Shown here: piece after piece, positions 33,371-44,853 of the stretch
Layout of the letters: every line of letters begins with the position of its first letter
How positions within the stretch are numbered: position 1 is the stretch's first letter
Assembly: GCF_020497125.1 (NCBI RefSeq)
Contig: NC_059075.1
Location: 56,563,321 to 56,627,320 of the forward strand
Origin: Mauremys mutica
Taxonomy: Eukaryota > Chordata > Testudines > Geoemydidae
Length of the DNA: 64,000 bases
Direction of reading: 5' to 3'
Program-made: the position numbers and the translations under genes
The notes under the pieces: generated by a model
Seen by the model: only the letters and a program-made list of their open reading frames with translations
What the model was told of the DNA's origin: nothing
Database searches by the model: none

Positions 33371-36300
33371 CAGGGGTGAGCTGGAGCCGGTTCGCACGGG
33401 TTCGCGCGAACCCGTTGTTAAATTTAGAAGCGGTTTTAGAACCGCTTGTTAACTAGCTTCCCTGCGAGGGAAGCTTTGATGGGCTGTGCCTGGGAAGCCT
33501 GTAATTCCTCCTCCCGGCCGCCGGGGGGCGCTGTGCTGTGCTGCGGGAGCCATGTGAGCTGCCTCCTGGCCCTGTTGCTGCTGCTGCTCTTTGGACCTCT
33601 GGCCCTGGGGCTCCGGCTGCGGCCCGTGAGTCCCCGGCTGCTCTGCTGCTCCCAGCCCCTCCCCCCCCGTGTGAGTGTCTGCGCCCCTCCCCCGCCTTCC
33701 CTGCCCACAGCCACCCCCAGCCCGCAGCCGCCCCCTGCCCCACCCCCTGCCCCCAGCCACCCCCTGCCCGCAGCCGCCCCCTGCCCCACCCCCTGCCCCC
33801 AGCCAGCCCCTGCCCACAGCCGCCCTCTGCCCACAGCCAGCCCCTGCCCGCAGCCACCCCCAGCCCACAGCCGCCCCCTGCCCCACCCCCTGCCCCCAGC
33901 CGCCCTCTGCCCGCAGCCAGCCCCTGCCCGCAGCCCCCCTCTGCCCGCAGCCACCCCCTGCCCGCAGCCCCCCTCTGCCCGCAGCCCCTGCCACAGCCAC
34001 CCCCTGCCACAGCCACCCCCTGCCCCCAGCCAGCCCCTGCCACCCCCTGCCCCCAGCCACCCCCTGCCACCCCCCTGCCCCCAGCCAGCCCCAGCCCACA
34101 GCCACCCCCTGCCCCACCCCCTGCCCACAGCCACCCGCAGCCAGCCCCTGCCCGCAGCCAGCCCCCTGCCTGCAGCCGCCCCCTGCCTGCACCCTACATC
34201 CCTCCAGCACCCCAACTCCCTCTCCTGAGCCCTCTGCCGCACCCCTCCTGCACCCCAACTCCCTGCCCTGAGCCCCCTGCTGCACCTCGCACCCCAACCC
34301 CTTGCCCTGAGCCCCATCCTGCACTCCACCCCCCAACTCCCTGCCCTGGGCCCCCTGCCACATTCCTCCTGCACCCCAGCCCCCTGCCTGCACCATGCAC
34401 CCCTCCTGCACTCCAACTCCCTGCCCTAAGCCCCCTGCCTGCACCTCGCACCCCAACCCCCTGCCCTGAACCCCCTGCTGCACCCTGCACCCCCATGCAC
34501 TCCACTCTCTGCCCTGAGCCCCCTGCCTGCACCCTGTACCCCAACTCCCTGCCCTGAGCCCCCTGCTGCACCCTGCACCCCAACTCCCTGCCCTGAGCCC
34601 CCTGCTGCACCCCTCATCCCTCCTGCACCCCACCCCCCTTCCCTGAGCCCCCGCATACACCCCGCATCCCTCCTCTGCCCCAATCCCTTGCCCTGAGCCC
34701 CTTCCTGCACACCGCACCCCCTCGCACACCCTGCACTCCCTCCTGCACCCCAACCTTTATAATGTTTGCCTTTTAAATAAATAAATAAATGAATAAATTT
34801 CCCTGGGTGCGCACCCTAGTGAAATGTGCTGCACATGCCTGTGATCCTAGGGGAGTACTCTCATAACTCACTTCAACCTCCCTGGCCACACAATAGCAGA
34901 TCTTAAGGTGGCCATCCTGCAGCAAAAAAACTTCAGGACCAGACTTCAAAGAGAAACTGCTGAGCTCCAGTTCATCTGCAAATTTGACACCATCAGCTCA
35001 GGATTAAACAAAGACTGTGAATGGCTTGCCAACTACAGAACCAGTTTCTCCTCTCTTGGTTTTCAGTCAACTGCTAGAACAGGGCCTCATCCTCCCTGAT
35101 TGAACTAACCTCGTTATCTCTAGCTTGCTTCTTGCTTGCATATATAAACCCAGGGGTGAGCTGGAGCCGGTTCGCACGGGTTCGCGCGAACCCGTTGTTA
35201 AATTTAGAAGCGGTTTTAGAACCGCTTGTTAACTAGCTTCCCTGCGAGGGAAGCTTTGATGGGCTGTGCCTGGGAAGCCTGTAATTCCTCCTCCCGGCCG
35301 CCGGGGGGCGCTGTGCTGTGCTGCGGGAGCCATGTGAGCTGCCTCCTGGCCCTGTTGCTGCTGCTGCTCTTTGGACCTCTGGCCCTGGGGCTCCGGCTGC
35401 GGCCCGTGAGTCCCCGGCTGCTCTGCTGCTCCCAGCCCCTCCCCCCCCGTGTGAGTGTCTGCGCCCCTCCCCCGCCTTCCCTGCCCACAGCCACCCCCAG
35501 CCCGCAGCCGCCCCCGGCCCCCCCCCCTGCCCCCAGCCACCCCCGGCCCGCAGCCGCCCCCTGCCCCACCCCCTGCCCCCAGCCAGCCCCTGCCCACAGC
35601 CGCCCTCTGCCCACAGCCAGCCCCTGCCCGCAGCCACCCCCAGCCCACAGCCGCCCCCTGCCCCACCCCCTGCCCCCAGCCGCCCTCTGCCCGCAGCCAG
35701 CCCCTGCCCGCAGCCCCCCTCTGCCCGCAGCCACCCCCTGCCCGCAGCCCCCCTCTGCCCGCAGCCCCTGCCACAGCCACCCCCTGCCACAGCCACCCCC
35801 TGCCCCCAGCCAGCCCCTGCCACCCCCTGCCCCCAGCCACCCCCTGCCACCCCCCTGCCCCCAGCCAGCCCCAGCCCACAGCCACCCCCTGCCCCACCCC
35901 CTGCCCACAGCCACCCGCAGCCAGCCCCTGCCCGCAGCCAGCCCCCTGCCTGCAGCCGCCCCCTGCCTGCACCCTACATCCCTCCAGCACCCCAACTCCC
36001 TCTCCTGAGCCCTCTGCCGCACCCCTCCTGCACCCCAACTCCCTGCCCTGAGCCCCCTGCTGCACCTCGCACCCCAACCCCTTGCCCTGAGCCCCATCCT
36101 GCACTCCACCCCCCAACTCCCTGCCCTGGGCCCCCTGCCACATTCCTCCTGCACCCCAGCCCCCTGCCTGCACCATGCACCCCTCCTGCACTCCAACTCC
36201 CTGCCCTAAGCCCCCTGCCTGCACCTCGCACCCAACCCCCTGCCCTGAACCCCCTGCTGCACCCTGCACCCCCATGCACTCCACTCTCTGCCCTGAGCCC

Positions 36301-38328
36301 CCTGCCTGCACCCTGTACCCCAACTCCCTGCCCTGAGCCCCCTGCTGCACCCTGCACCCCAACTCCCTGCCCTGAGCCCCCTGCTGCACCCCTCATCCCT
36401 CCTGCACCCCACCCCCCTTCCCTGAGCCCCCGCATACACCCCGCATCCCTCCTCTGCCCCAATCCCTTGCCCTGAGCCCCTTCCTGCACACCGCACCCCC
36501 TCGCACACCCTGCACTCCCTCCTGCACCCCAACCTTTATAATGTTTGCCTTTTAAATAAATAAATAAATGAATAAATTTCCCTGGGTGCGCACCCTAGTG
36601 AAATGTGCTGCACATGCCTGTGATCCTAGGGGAGTACTCTCATAACTCACTTCAACCTCCCTGGCCACACAATAGCAGATCTTAAGGTGGCCATCCTGCA
36701 GCAAAAAAACTTCAGGACCAGACTTCAAAGAGAAACTGCTGAGCTCCAGTTCATCTGCAAATTTGACACCATCAGCTCAGGATTAAACAAAGACTGTGAA
36801 TGGCTTGCCAACTACAGAACCAGTTTCTCCTCTCTTGGTTTTCAGTCAACTGCTAGAACAGGGCCTCATCCTCCCTGATTGAACTAACCTCGTTATCTCT
36901 AGCTTGCTTCTTGCTTGCATATATAAACCCAGGGGTGAGCTGGAGCCGGTTCGCACGGGTTCGCGCGAACCCGTTGTTAAATTTAGAAGCGGTTTTAGAA
37001 CCGCTTGTTAACTAGCTTCCCTGCGAGGGAAGCTTTGATGGGCTGTGCCTGGGAAGCCTGTAATTCCTCCTCCCGGCCGCCGGGGGGCGCTGTGCTGTGC
37101 TGCGGGAGCCATGTGAGCTGCCTCCTGGCCCTGTTGCTGCTGCTGCTCTTTGGACCTCTGGCCCTGGGGCTCCGGCTGCGGCCCGTGAGTCCCCGGCTGC
37201 TCTGCTGCTCCCAGCCACCCCCCGTGTGAGTGTCTGCGCCCCTCCCCCGCCTTCCCTGCCCCCAGCCACCCCCAGCCCACAGCCGCCCCCTGCCCCACCC
37301 CCTGCCCCCAGCCAGCCCCTGCCCACAGCCAGCCCCTGCCCGCAGCCCCTGCCACAGCCACCCCCTGCCTGCAGCCAGCCTCTGCCCACAGCCGCCTGCA
37401 GCCACCCCCTGCCCCCAGCCAGCCCCTGCCACCCCCTGCCCCCAGCCAGCCCCTGCCACCCCCTGCCCCCAGCCACCCCCTGCCACCCCCCTGCCCCCAG
37501 CCAGCCCCAGCCCACAGCCACCCCCTGCCCCACCCCCTGCCCACAGCCACCCGCAGCCAGCCCCTGCCCGCAGCCAGCCCCCTGCCAGCCCCTGCCCACA
37601 GCCGCCTCCTGCCCCCAGCCAGCCCCTGCCCCCAGCCACCCTCTGCCCGCAGCCACCCTCTGCCCGCAGCCCTTGCCACAGCCACCCCCTGCCTGCAGCC
37701 AGCTTCTGCCCACAGCCGCCCGCAGCCACCCCCTGCCCACAGCCACCCGCAGCCCGCCCGTCTGCATCACCTGCCCACAGCCAGCCCGTGTCACTCCCTG
37801 CCTCCAGCTAGCCCTGCCCCACGCCCCTATCTGCAGCCAGCCCCACATCCACTGGTGCCCTGCAGTTCCCAGGGCAGTAACCCTGCACACCTGCTTTAAT
37901 GAGGGGGGGGCAGGGAGCAGCTGGGACCCACACATGTGCACACCCTAGAGTGACCAGACAGCAAGTGTGAAAAATCGGGACGGGGGTGAGGGGTAATAGG
38001 AGCCTATATAAGAAAAAGACCCAAAAATTGAGACTGTCCCTGATCACCACCCACACATGTGAAACGGAGCTCATTTCTAGTTCAGCCCCATCTTTTTAAA
38101 AAAAAAACTTTAGGTAGGGTTAAAATACATCTGTATTTTCCTGGACATGTCAGGCTTTTCGGTTCTTAATCACCTCCTGGGAAAATATGGACGTATGGTA
38201 ACCCTATTGGTACAAAAAATACATGCTGTCGCACATCCCTTAAATCAGAACTTTTTATAGGGAACCCGTTGTTAAATCAGAACTTTTTATAGGGAACCCG
38301 TTGTTAAGATTTTGGCAGCTCATCACTG
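33371..38328. mobile_element. hAT-type element inserted in the PLE, expanded by the triplication
   Basis: The left end CAGGGGTGAGCTGGAGCCGG occurs at 33371, 35151 and 36930. The only right end is CAGCTCATCACTG at 38328. The duplication TATAAACC is exact at 33363-33370 and 38329-38336. The unexpanded element would be 36930-38328, about 1.4 kb, with an AACCCGTTGTTAA motif near both ends. No transposase is seen. Confidence 0.9.
33479..33625 (+). other. Exon-like leader captured in a hAT element (three copies)
   Basis: An ATG opens 49 codons with a Cys-rich start and the hydrophobic run LLALLLLLLFGPLALG, followed exactly by a GTGAGT donor at 33626. Identical copies start at 35259 and 37038. It looks like a first exon with a signal peptide or type II anchor. 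I do not recognise the source gene, and coding use here is unproven. Confidence 0.35.
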
Positions 38329-38336
38329 TATAAACC

Positions 38337-38460
38337 TGCCCCTGGAAATTTCCACCACTTGCATCTGAAGAAGTGGGTATTCACCCACGAAAGCTCATGC
38401 TGCAAAACGTCTGTTAGTCTATAAGGTGCCACAGGATTCTTTGCTGCTTTAACTGGGATA
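38337..38460 (+). mobile_element. PLE 3' end with hammerhead-like fold (continuation of 33060-33370)
   Basis: CTGAAGA (38365-38371), extra A, stem II GTGGGT-ATTC-ACCCAC (38373-38388), GAAA, stem III AGC-TCAT-GCT, then G at the cleavage position, followed by the PLE tail. The G at that position predicts poor cleavage even if folded. Confidence 0.8.
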
Positions 38461-38968
38461 AAGGTTATAAAGAAGGGCCTGCGCCTCCCCCTCCATCCCA
38501 GCTGTTTTGTGTGGAGTTAGGTGACCGCTGAGCATGTCTACTGGATCGGGCCCTACATGAGTGTTAAGTGGAGGAGCACTTGTCTTCCCCTGGTTTGTGG
38601 CTCACTCTGGGGCTTAGGTGGAAGATAGGTGTCCCGTCCCCTAGAGTGAGGCCGCAGTGCACATGTCCAGAAGCAGAACTTAGGTGACTGCACATCTTTT
38701 TTTGCAAAAACTTAGGCCTAAGGGTTAGGCAGCAGCCGAGCGGGAGTTTTGTGGATCACAGTGGAGCCTACATATGGACATAGGCATTAATGTGGGGATT
38801 AGGCACCTAAGTACCTTTGTGGAACTGGGCCAAAGAGACCATTTGAAGCACCTGCAGCCAAGGGGTGAAAGGAACTGCTTTGTTTGTTTGGATTCTTGTT
38901 CTGCCCTGAGAGGGAAGTAATTTTGGTATAGCTGGAGAGCTAAACCATGCCATCATCAGAGGGGGACC
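38461..38968. other. Old repeat-like intergenic sequence
   Basis: 38730-38830 contains TTTTGTGGATCACAGTGGAG and GTGCCTAA-type motifs shared, inverted, with 26600-26700. This suggests one dispersed old repeat family. No gene. Confidence 0.35.
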
Positions 38969-39039
38969 ATGGACCAGCAGAAAGAAACTGAACCACAGAA
39001 GATGGAAACTGAGGAAGCAACACAGCTACTGGTGGAAAG
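38969..39039 (+). CDS. Candidate first coding exon, unidentified
   Basis: ATG in a good initiation context (ACCATGG) opens 23 codons rich in Gln, Glu and Lys (MDQQKETEPQKMETEEATQL, then LVE). They run up to an AG|GTAAGC splice donor at 39040. An in-frame TAA lies shortly upstream, near 38916. No downstream exon was identified and I do not recognise the peptide. Chance occurrence or part of an unclassified repeat is a real alternative. Confidence 0.25.
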
Positions 39040-39130
39040 GTAAGCTGGACCCTCACACCCACTAGCTCATATGCATTCCCCGGTTGAACTCTTATCAGAT
39101 GTACAAAACTCAATACATATTAACTCTGAG

Positions 39131-39382
39131 GGTACATCTACACTACAATTAAACACCTGCAGCTGGCCTGGTGTCAGGTGACTTGGTTTGTGGAGCTGTA
39201 AAATTGCGGTGTAGATGTTTGGGCTCTGACTGGAGCCTGAGCTCTGGTACACTCTCCCTTGTGGGGTCTCAGAGGTCGGGCTTCAGCCCGAGCGTCTACA
39301 CCACAATTCTATAGTCCACAGCCCAAGCCCAAGTCAACTGACCTGGGACACCGTGGGTGTTTGATTGCTGTGTACTCATACC
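39131..39382. mobile_element. Long-hairpin MITE
   Basis: The left end GGTACATCTACACTACAATT and the right end GTTTGATTGCTGTGTACTCA are inverse relatives. The element folds back on itself for most of its length (for example GTGTAGATGTTTGGGCTC against GAGCGTCTACACCACAAT). Confidence 0.65.
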
Positions 39383-39399
39383 CTGGCTGTCCACCTGTC

Positions 39400-41143
39400 T
39401 CAGGAGACATCCAAATTCTTCGTATAATCAAAATTTTAGATAAAAAATATTTGAGTTGGAGGACAGAAAACAAAATTCAGATAAACAGAGTTTATTTGTT
39501 TACCGGTAGATACTAGAAACACAGTTAGGGGTAGAAAGTATCACTGAAAACTGCAGAGAAAAAAATCCTTGTTTCTTGTGCATGAAGATTCATAGAGGGA
39601 TGTGGTGAGAGGTCCCAATTCAATAATGTTGTCTGAAGTTAAAAATCATCTGGGATGGAGAACAGAGCAAAGATCTTCCAAAAGGCTCATGATGCAGCCC
39701 ATGTAGATTCATGTGCATTAAATGAATCTACATAAAATTCTGCAAAGGGCTGCCACATATTCTCATTATTGCCCTACTAATTTAATCTAACAATATACAT
39801 TTCCATGGTAGTGAATCAGTTCTTATACATTATATATATGGCATTGTGGGACATTCTATATCAAAGGTGCTATACAAAATGAAGTCATTATCAATGTCAA
39901 CTCTAATGATAAAGTAGCATACTATCATTCTATTGGTTAAAAGGCCTTTTTCCCCAATTAACATTTTTTTGTTCTCAATTTTTCTGACAGCATTCACACC
40001 TACAGTAAATTGTGACTGAAATGACACCTTGCTCATCTGAATCAGATTGGAACTCTAGAAGTAGTTTGCCCATACAGACAAAAAAATCAAACATTCACTT
40101 GCATGTACAGACAAAAATTATATATAGAAAAATGCTAAGAACTACTGTGTCCACAGTGTAAATGGACAATACATACTATATATAAAGTTTGTGGTGTCTC
40201 CCCCAACAAATAAATGAAGTAATATGATATGCTTCAGTCGTTCTAATGTCTTTCAGATCTTATACATATTCAAGGATGTCTCTGGGGCTTTTTTTAAAAA
40301 GCAATAGGAGTAATTATCTAAAGTGATTCTCACTTCCAATGAAAATATTCCTAGTTTTCAGCACAAGCAACTAACTATATTGGTAAATAAAGACTGTTCC
40401 TTATTTAAAATAGGCTTTATTCTGTATGCTCCCAAACATGTATTTTAAAAAAATATATGTCCTCTATACATGGTTGAATTTATGTACCTATGAGCTGGGA
40501 GTCTTAATTTGGCAGAATATGATAATAGTGCAATATAAAAGCCTCTACGTGATATAAAAGACTCCCTGTGAAATAGAAGCTCAGGGAGAGGATGTGTGTG
40601 TGCGCGTTTGACAGAGATGCACGTGTATTTCAGAGAATGAAAATCAGAATCAAAATTATTTCAGAATATTTCTGAGTAGCTTATGTCATTTCACTAGAAC
40701 ACAAGTACTGTAATAACATAAGCACAACACTGAGTTAAAATGATAGCTAAATGACTTGATTATATTTCATAAAATCCTGTGTGATGGCAACATTCATTGT
40801 AAAACTGCTAACAGTTTTTGAATTTTTTGTTTTTGTGTTTTGCAAAGTTTCCAGTACCAGTAAATCCTGGTGACAGGTATTTTTACACTTCTCCCACTGA
40901 GCACCCCCCAGAAAAAAAAGAAAAAACAATCTACACACTGTGCAAAGTTTAAAACTCACCCTCTTGCTGGGGTTTGGCTTTATTAGCAAATAAATTAACA
41001 CTAGGATAATGAGATTCATCTCAAGCCTTTTCCTCAGTTTGAGTGCTCCTAAAGTTTCTGTGGAAGGACTGCCCAGCCCACACTCTGTATCCTCACTCAG
41101 TCTAGGCACCCATGTGTCCCCTATATTCAAGTGAGTATTTGCT
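39400..41143. other. AT-rich intergenic stretch, no supported feature
   Basis: Unique-looking AT-rich sequence. Open frames are short and lack splice context. Confidence 0.4.
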
Positions 41144-41712
41144 TCAAGTTGGGGGGCTGTCTGTAAGTGAGGACTGGCCTGTCTCCCAAGATCTTGGGAT
41201 AGGATGTAGATCCTTCATGGTGCGCTGGAGAGGTTTTAGTTGGGGGCTGAAGGTGACGGCTATTGGCGTTCTGTTACTTTCTTTGTTGGGCCTGGGTATT
41301 CTGGGTATTCTTCTGGCTTTGTCAATCTGTTTCTTCACTTCAGCAGGTGGGTATTGTAGTTTTAAGAATGCTTTACATTAGGCTTGATAAGGACTGGGAG
41401 TGAATGGGTCATTACACAAAGTAAAAACTATTTCCCCATGATAATTTCCCCCCTACTGTTACTCACACCTTCTTGTCAACTGTTGAAAATGGGCCATCCT
41501 GATTATCACTACAAAAGTTTTTCTTCTCCTGCTGATAATAGCCCACCTTAATTGATTAGTCTGGTTAGAGTTGGTATGGCAATATCTATTTTTTCATGTT
41601 CTCTGTATATATCTATCTTCCTACTGTATTTTCCACTGCATGCATCTGATGAAGTGGGCTTTATTCCCAAATAAATTTGTTAGTCTCTAAGGTGCCACAA
41701 GGACACCTCGTT
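41144..41712. mobile_element. Penelope-like element in inverted arrangement
   Basis: 41144-41338 on the minus strand encodes a PLE reverse-transcriptase fragment (KKQIDKARR, then FSPQLKPLQRTMKDL). It abuts a plus-strand PLE 3' region (about 41445-41712) with CTGATGA at 41647, a decayed stem II and the TTAGTCTCTAAGGTGCCACA tail. The two parts are in opposite orientation. Inactive. Confidence 0.75.
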
Positions 41713-43740
41713 CTTTTTGCTAATCTTATTTGTGCGCATGTTTAACCTTCATTCACACTTTTGAGGGAGCTCAGCAACCTTGTACTCTCTACCATGCACT
41801 CCAGAGATTTTCAGGATCAAGGCCTTAAGATCATTTAAACTGGGAGACTTTAAAAAAATAATTTACTTAAACTAATTTTTGCCATTAAAGTAAGCACTAA
41901 GCAGATACTTTCAGAATATACAAAGGGAGCAGATCTTGTTTGTAGGAAAGTGCCATTCTTACACAGTAACTCTCAGTTGCACATTTTTAGGGCTCAGGCT
42001 TACAGTTAGTATCTTGGTACCAATGAAAAAGTATGCCAAGAGGAAATCATTTTCCTGCCTGGAGTAATGCTGGAAGGCAACAAACACCGAGTCACCCATT
42101 TAGAAAGAGCAATGTAATTGCCTCCCACACTCGAGTTCTTCTGCACTGGAAGCAGCATAGCTTGTGCTGTTTGTGAAATTTCACAGTGCCTTTTGCTATG
42201 CATTGCGAGATTGTCATGATATTGCCTGTCTGGATCAATACTCTGTATCGTGAAAACTGAAAGGTACTTTTAATTCTGCCTCCAATTAAAAATAGCAGCT
42301 TATATTTAGTGTCGGATGAGTACTCAAGTTCATCATTTAGAGCTGTTTGGAAATTTTTCATTGAAATGGCTTCTTGATTAAAAATGCTTTTTACAAGATC
42401 AATATATTTTTAAGAGTGTCCATTTCAACAACATTTTGTTTAGAAAACAAATGAAGCAAAGTGTCTTGACATTATAGAAACAGAATGTTTTGCTTTTTCA
42501 TTTCAAAATGACCTTTTGAAACTAAATTAACTGGTTTTAGATTTTTTTTTTTAAGTTTTAAAGGTCAAAATCAGAATGTTGTGTTTTGATTTTATCGAAA
42601 TAAAATGTTTTGATAGACCCAAAATGAATTTTCTTGGAATTTCACTTCACAGGAAATTTAAAGAATTTTTGTTTCTGTTCCAATTGAGAACAGAAGGTTG
42701 TTTTTAAAATTGTTTTGAAATTGTGGAATTTCCTGCAAAATGGAAAATCTGGGTCCCACTCAGCTCTATCCTCATCTCTAACCCCTCATTATGGGTTAAT
42801 GTCAAGATTTTTGCGACCCTCCAAAACTAATACTGTTAAATTTTTACTATTCAATTTTTACTCAGTTCATGTGAGGAAGCTTGTGTCTATAGAGACAATT
42901 TAGCCACTGCTTTTGAAATAAGAGGTGCAAGAAGATACAGCTACAATGCCATGTTTTCAAGTCATCAATCTGTAAAATGGAGAGAGAGGAGGTGGGAAAG
43001 ATCTCAGATTTGGAATCAGTCCTATACTTGAAATCACATTAGACCTGAGAGGAATGAGACTCAAAATAAGAAAGGGAAGAGGGTAAAAATGCTTCTACAG
43101 AGCCTTTACTTAGATCTCCATCTGTTTCAAGAGACAAGTGCCTAAACAGGAAGTAGATAACACAATCCCAAATGTCCCATTGTAGCTATTTTCCAAATTC
43201 AAGAGACGGTAATTAGCTATTTCCCTAAAGGATATCTCTTGGCCAGGAAAAAGAGGCAAGACAAAGGTCATTAGAAATATTAACAGTGTATTGTTTTAAC
43301 CTTTTTAAAGAGGTTTCCTAGATAAATGACTGTGAGGCTGAGCAGGAAATAGTTAAGAATACAGCAGGATGGAAAGACAAGCCCTTAGAAGTTTTCTGTC
43401 CTGACTTTAATGTAATTTTTACTCAATGTTTACAAGATAATTTATTTATTATGTGCAAGTAGCAATGACATTTCAGCTTGGAGAGAAGTGTGTATTTTTC
43501 CAGCTATGGTTTATTTCAGATACAATTCTAAAGGCTTTCTGTAACTACTCTTAGTGTTCCTATATAAGGTTTAGTAACATGTAAGATGTCACTTAAAATG
43601 AGGAAGTGGAGTGTTGCATAAATATCTAGATGTGTGCTAATAGTGGTAAGCAGCTCATCAGTTCAGTTTACCAGCATATACCAAGAGTTTCATTGGAATC
43701 TGGTATATCTTTTTCATCTCAAACTGGTGTGTACAGTTAG
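41713..43740. other. AT-rich intergenic stretch with unclassified repeat
   Basis: 42380-42760 is rich in TTTTGAAA/AAATGTTTTG motifs, a probable old repeat like that at 21735-22140. The rest shows no gene. Confidence 0.4.
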
Positions 43741-43806
43741 GGCCTGATCCAATGTCCATTAAAGTCAGTGAAAAGACTCCAATGACTTCAGTGGTCTTTG
43801 GATCAT
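43741..43806. repeat. Ancient hairpin-forming repeat
   Basis: GGCCTGATCCAATGTCCATT faces TTTGGATCATGCC with partial pairing between, the same type as 8134-8200. Confidence 0.5.
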
Positions 43807-43852
43807 GCCATTAAACAGCTGCTTTGGTGTACTCCAGATGTTTTGCACAGAG

Positions 43853-44848
43853 GGTATGGCTACACTGGCGATTTGCAGCGCTGGAAAGCCTCCACCAGCG
43901 CTGCAATTAGTAAGTGGCCACACCTGCAGGGCACTTCCAGCGCTGCAACTCCCTGGCTGCAGCGCTGGCCGTACACCTCACTCGGCATGGGGAATAAGGA
44001 TTCCAGCGCTGGTGCTGCAGCGCTGGTCATCAAGTGTGGCCACACACCAGCGCTGTGATTGGCCTCCAGGGTATAAGGTGTATCCCAGAATGCTTTTATA
44101 AATTACTCTCTTTGTTTTGTTATGCAGCCTCTCTTTGTTTTGTTGTGAACGAGCTCCGATCGGAGCTCCGAACAAACAGAGCTCCTGTTTGCTGTGATCA
44201 TCTGTACCTGGCTGTAAACAATCAAATGAGAGGCAGGCAGGGAGAGTGAATGAAACAGAACGGAGCTGATCGGAGCTCCGATGAACTGCTTATCTAAAAA
44301 AACAAACACTGATCACAGCAAACAGGAGCTATCTGTACCTGGCTGTGAACGATCAAATGAGAGGCAGGGGAAACAGCGTTGGATGCAGGGTTCGCAAACA
44401 TTTTGTGATTTTTCCAATCTCTCTCTTCCCCGCTCCCTGTCACAGTACACCACAGGGAGTGAGTGAAACAGCGGGGAGTCCGTGTTGGAGGCAGGCTGTT
44501 TGCAATTAAGAGTTAAGACTAAGGGGTCAGAAACATGTTCTGATTTTTCAATGCAGGAAGCTAAACACACAGTGTTGGCTCCAAAAATCCCCTCTCTCTT
44601 TCCTCCCGCTCCCTGTCACACTAGACCCCACTCCACCCCCCTCTTTTGAAAAGCGTGTTGTGGCCACTTGAACGCTGGGATAGCTGCCCATAATGCATCA
44701 CTCCCAACAGCGCTGCAAATACTGCAAATGTGGCCACACACCAGCACTGGTAGCTGTGAGTGTGGCCACACACCAGCGCTGGCCCTGCACAGCTGGATGA
44801 CCAGCGCTGCAAACTCCCAGCGCTGCAAACCGTAAGTGTAGCCATACC
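43853..44848. mobile_element. MITE with GGTATGGCTACACT ends
   Basis: Ends are GGTATGGCTACACT and AGTGTAGCCATACC, flanked by CAGAG at 43848-43852 and 44849-44853. The interior repeats CAGCGCTG motifs and holds a direct duplication (about 44200-44240 and 44330-44370, ATCTGTACCTGGCTGT). Confidence 0.85.
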
Positions 44849-44853
44849 CAGAG

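Larger units (their letters stand above)
32399..37737. repeat. Tandem triplication of a 1.78-kb unit
   Basis: Three consecutive copies start near 32399, 34179 and 35959. The second is offset 1780 bp and the third a further 1779 bp. Copies 1 and 2 differ visibly only at three clustered positions around 35510-35550, and copy 3 lacks one C near 36231. The unit holds C-rich array, a PLE fragment, a hAT left end and an exon-like leader. The third copy runs on into the native hAT interior, where the C-rich part differs. Long open frames through it are low-complexity artefacts. Confidence 0.93.

Noticed and set aside
33446..36475. Very long Pro/Ala/Gly-rich open frames on both strands (up to about 434 codons)
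   Set aside because: They arise from C-rich tandem arrays lacking stops in several frames at once. The composition is repeat-driven and the same frames recur in each triplicated copy.
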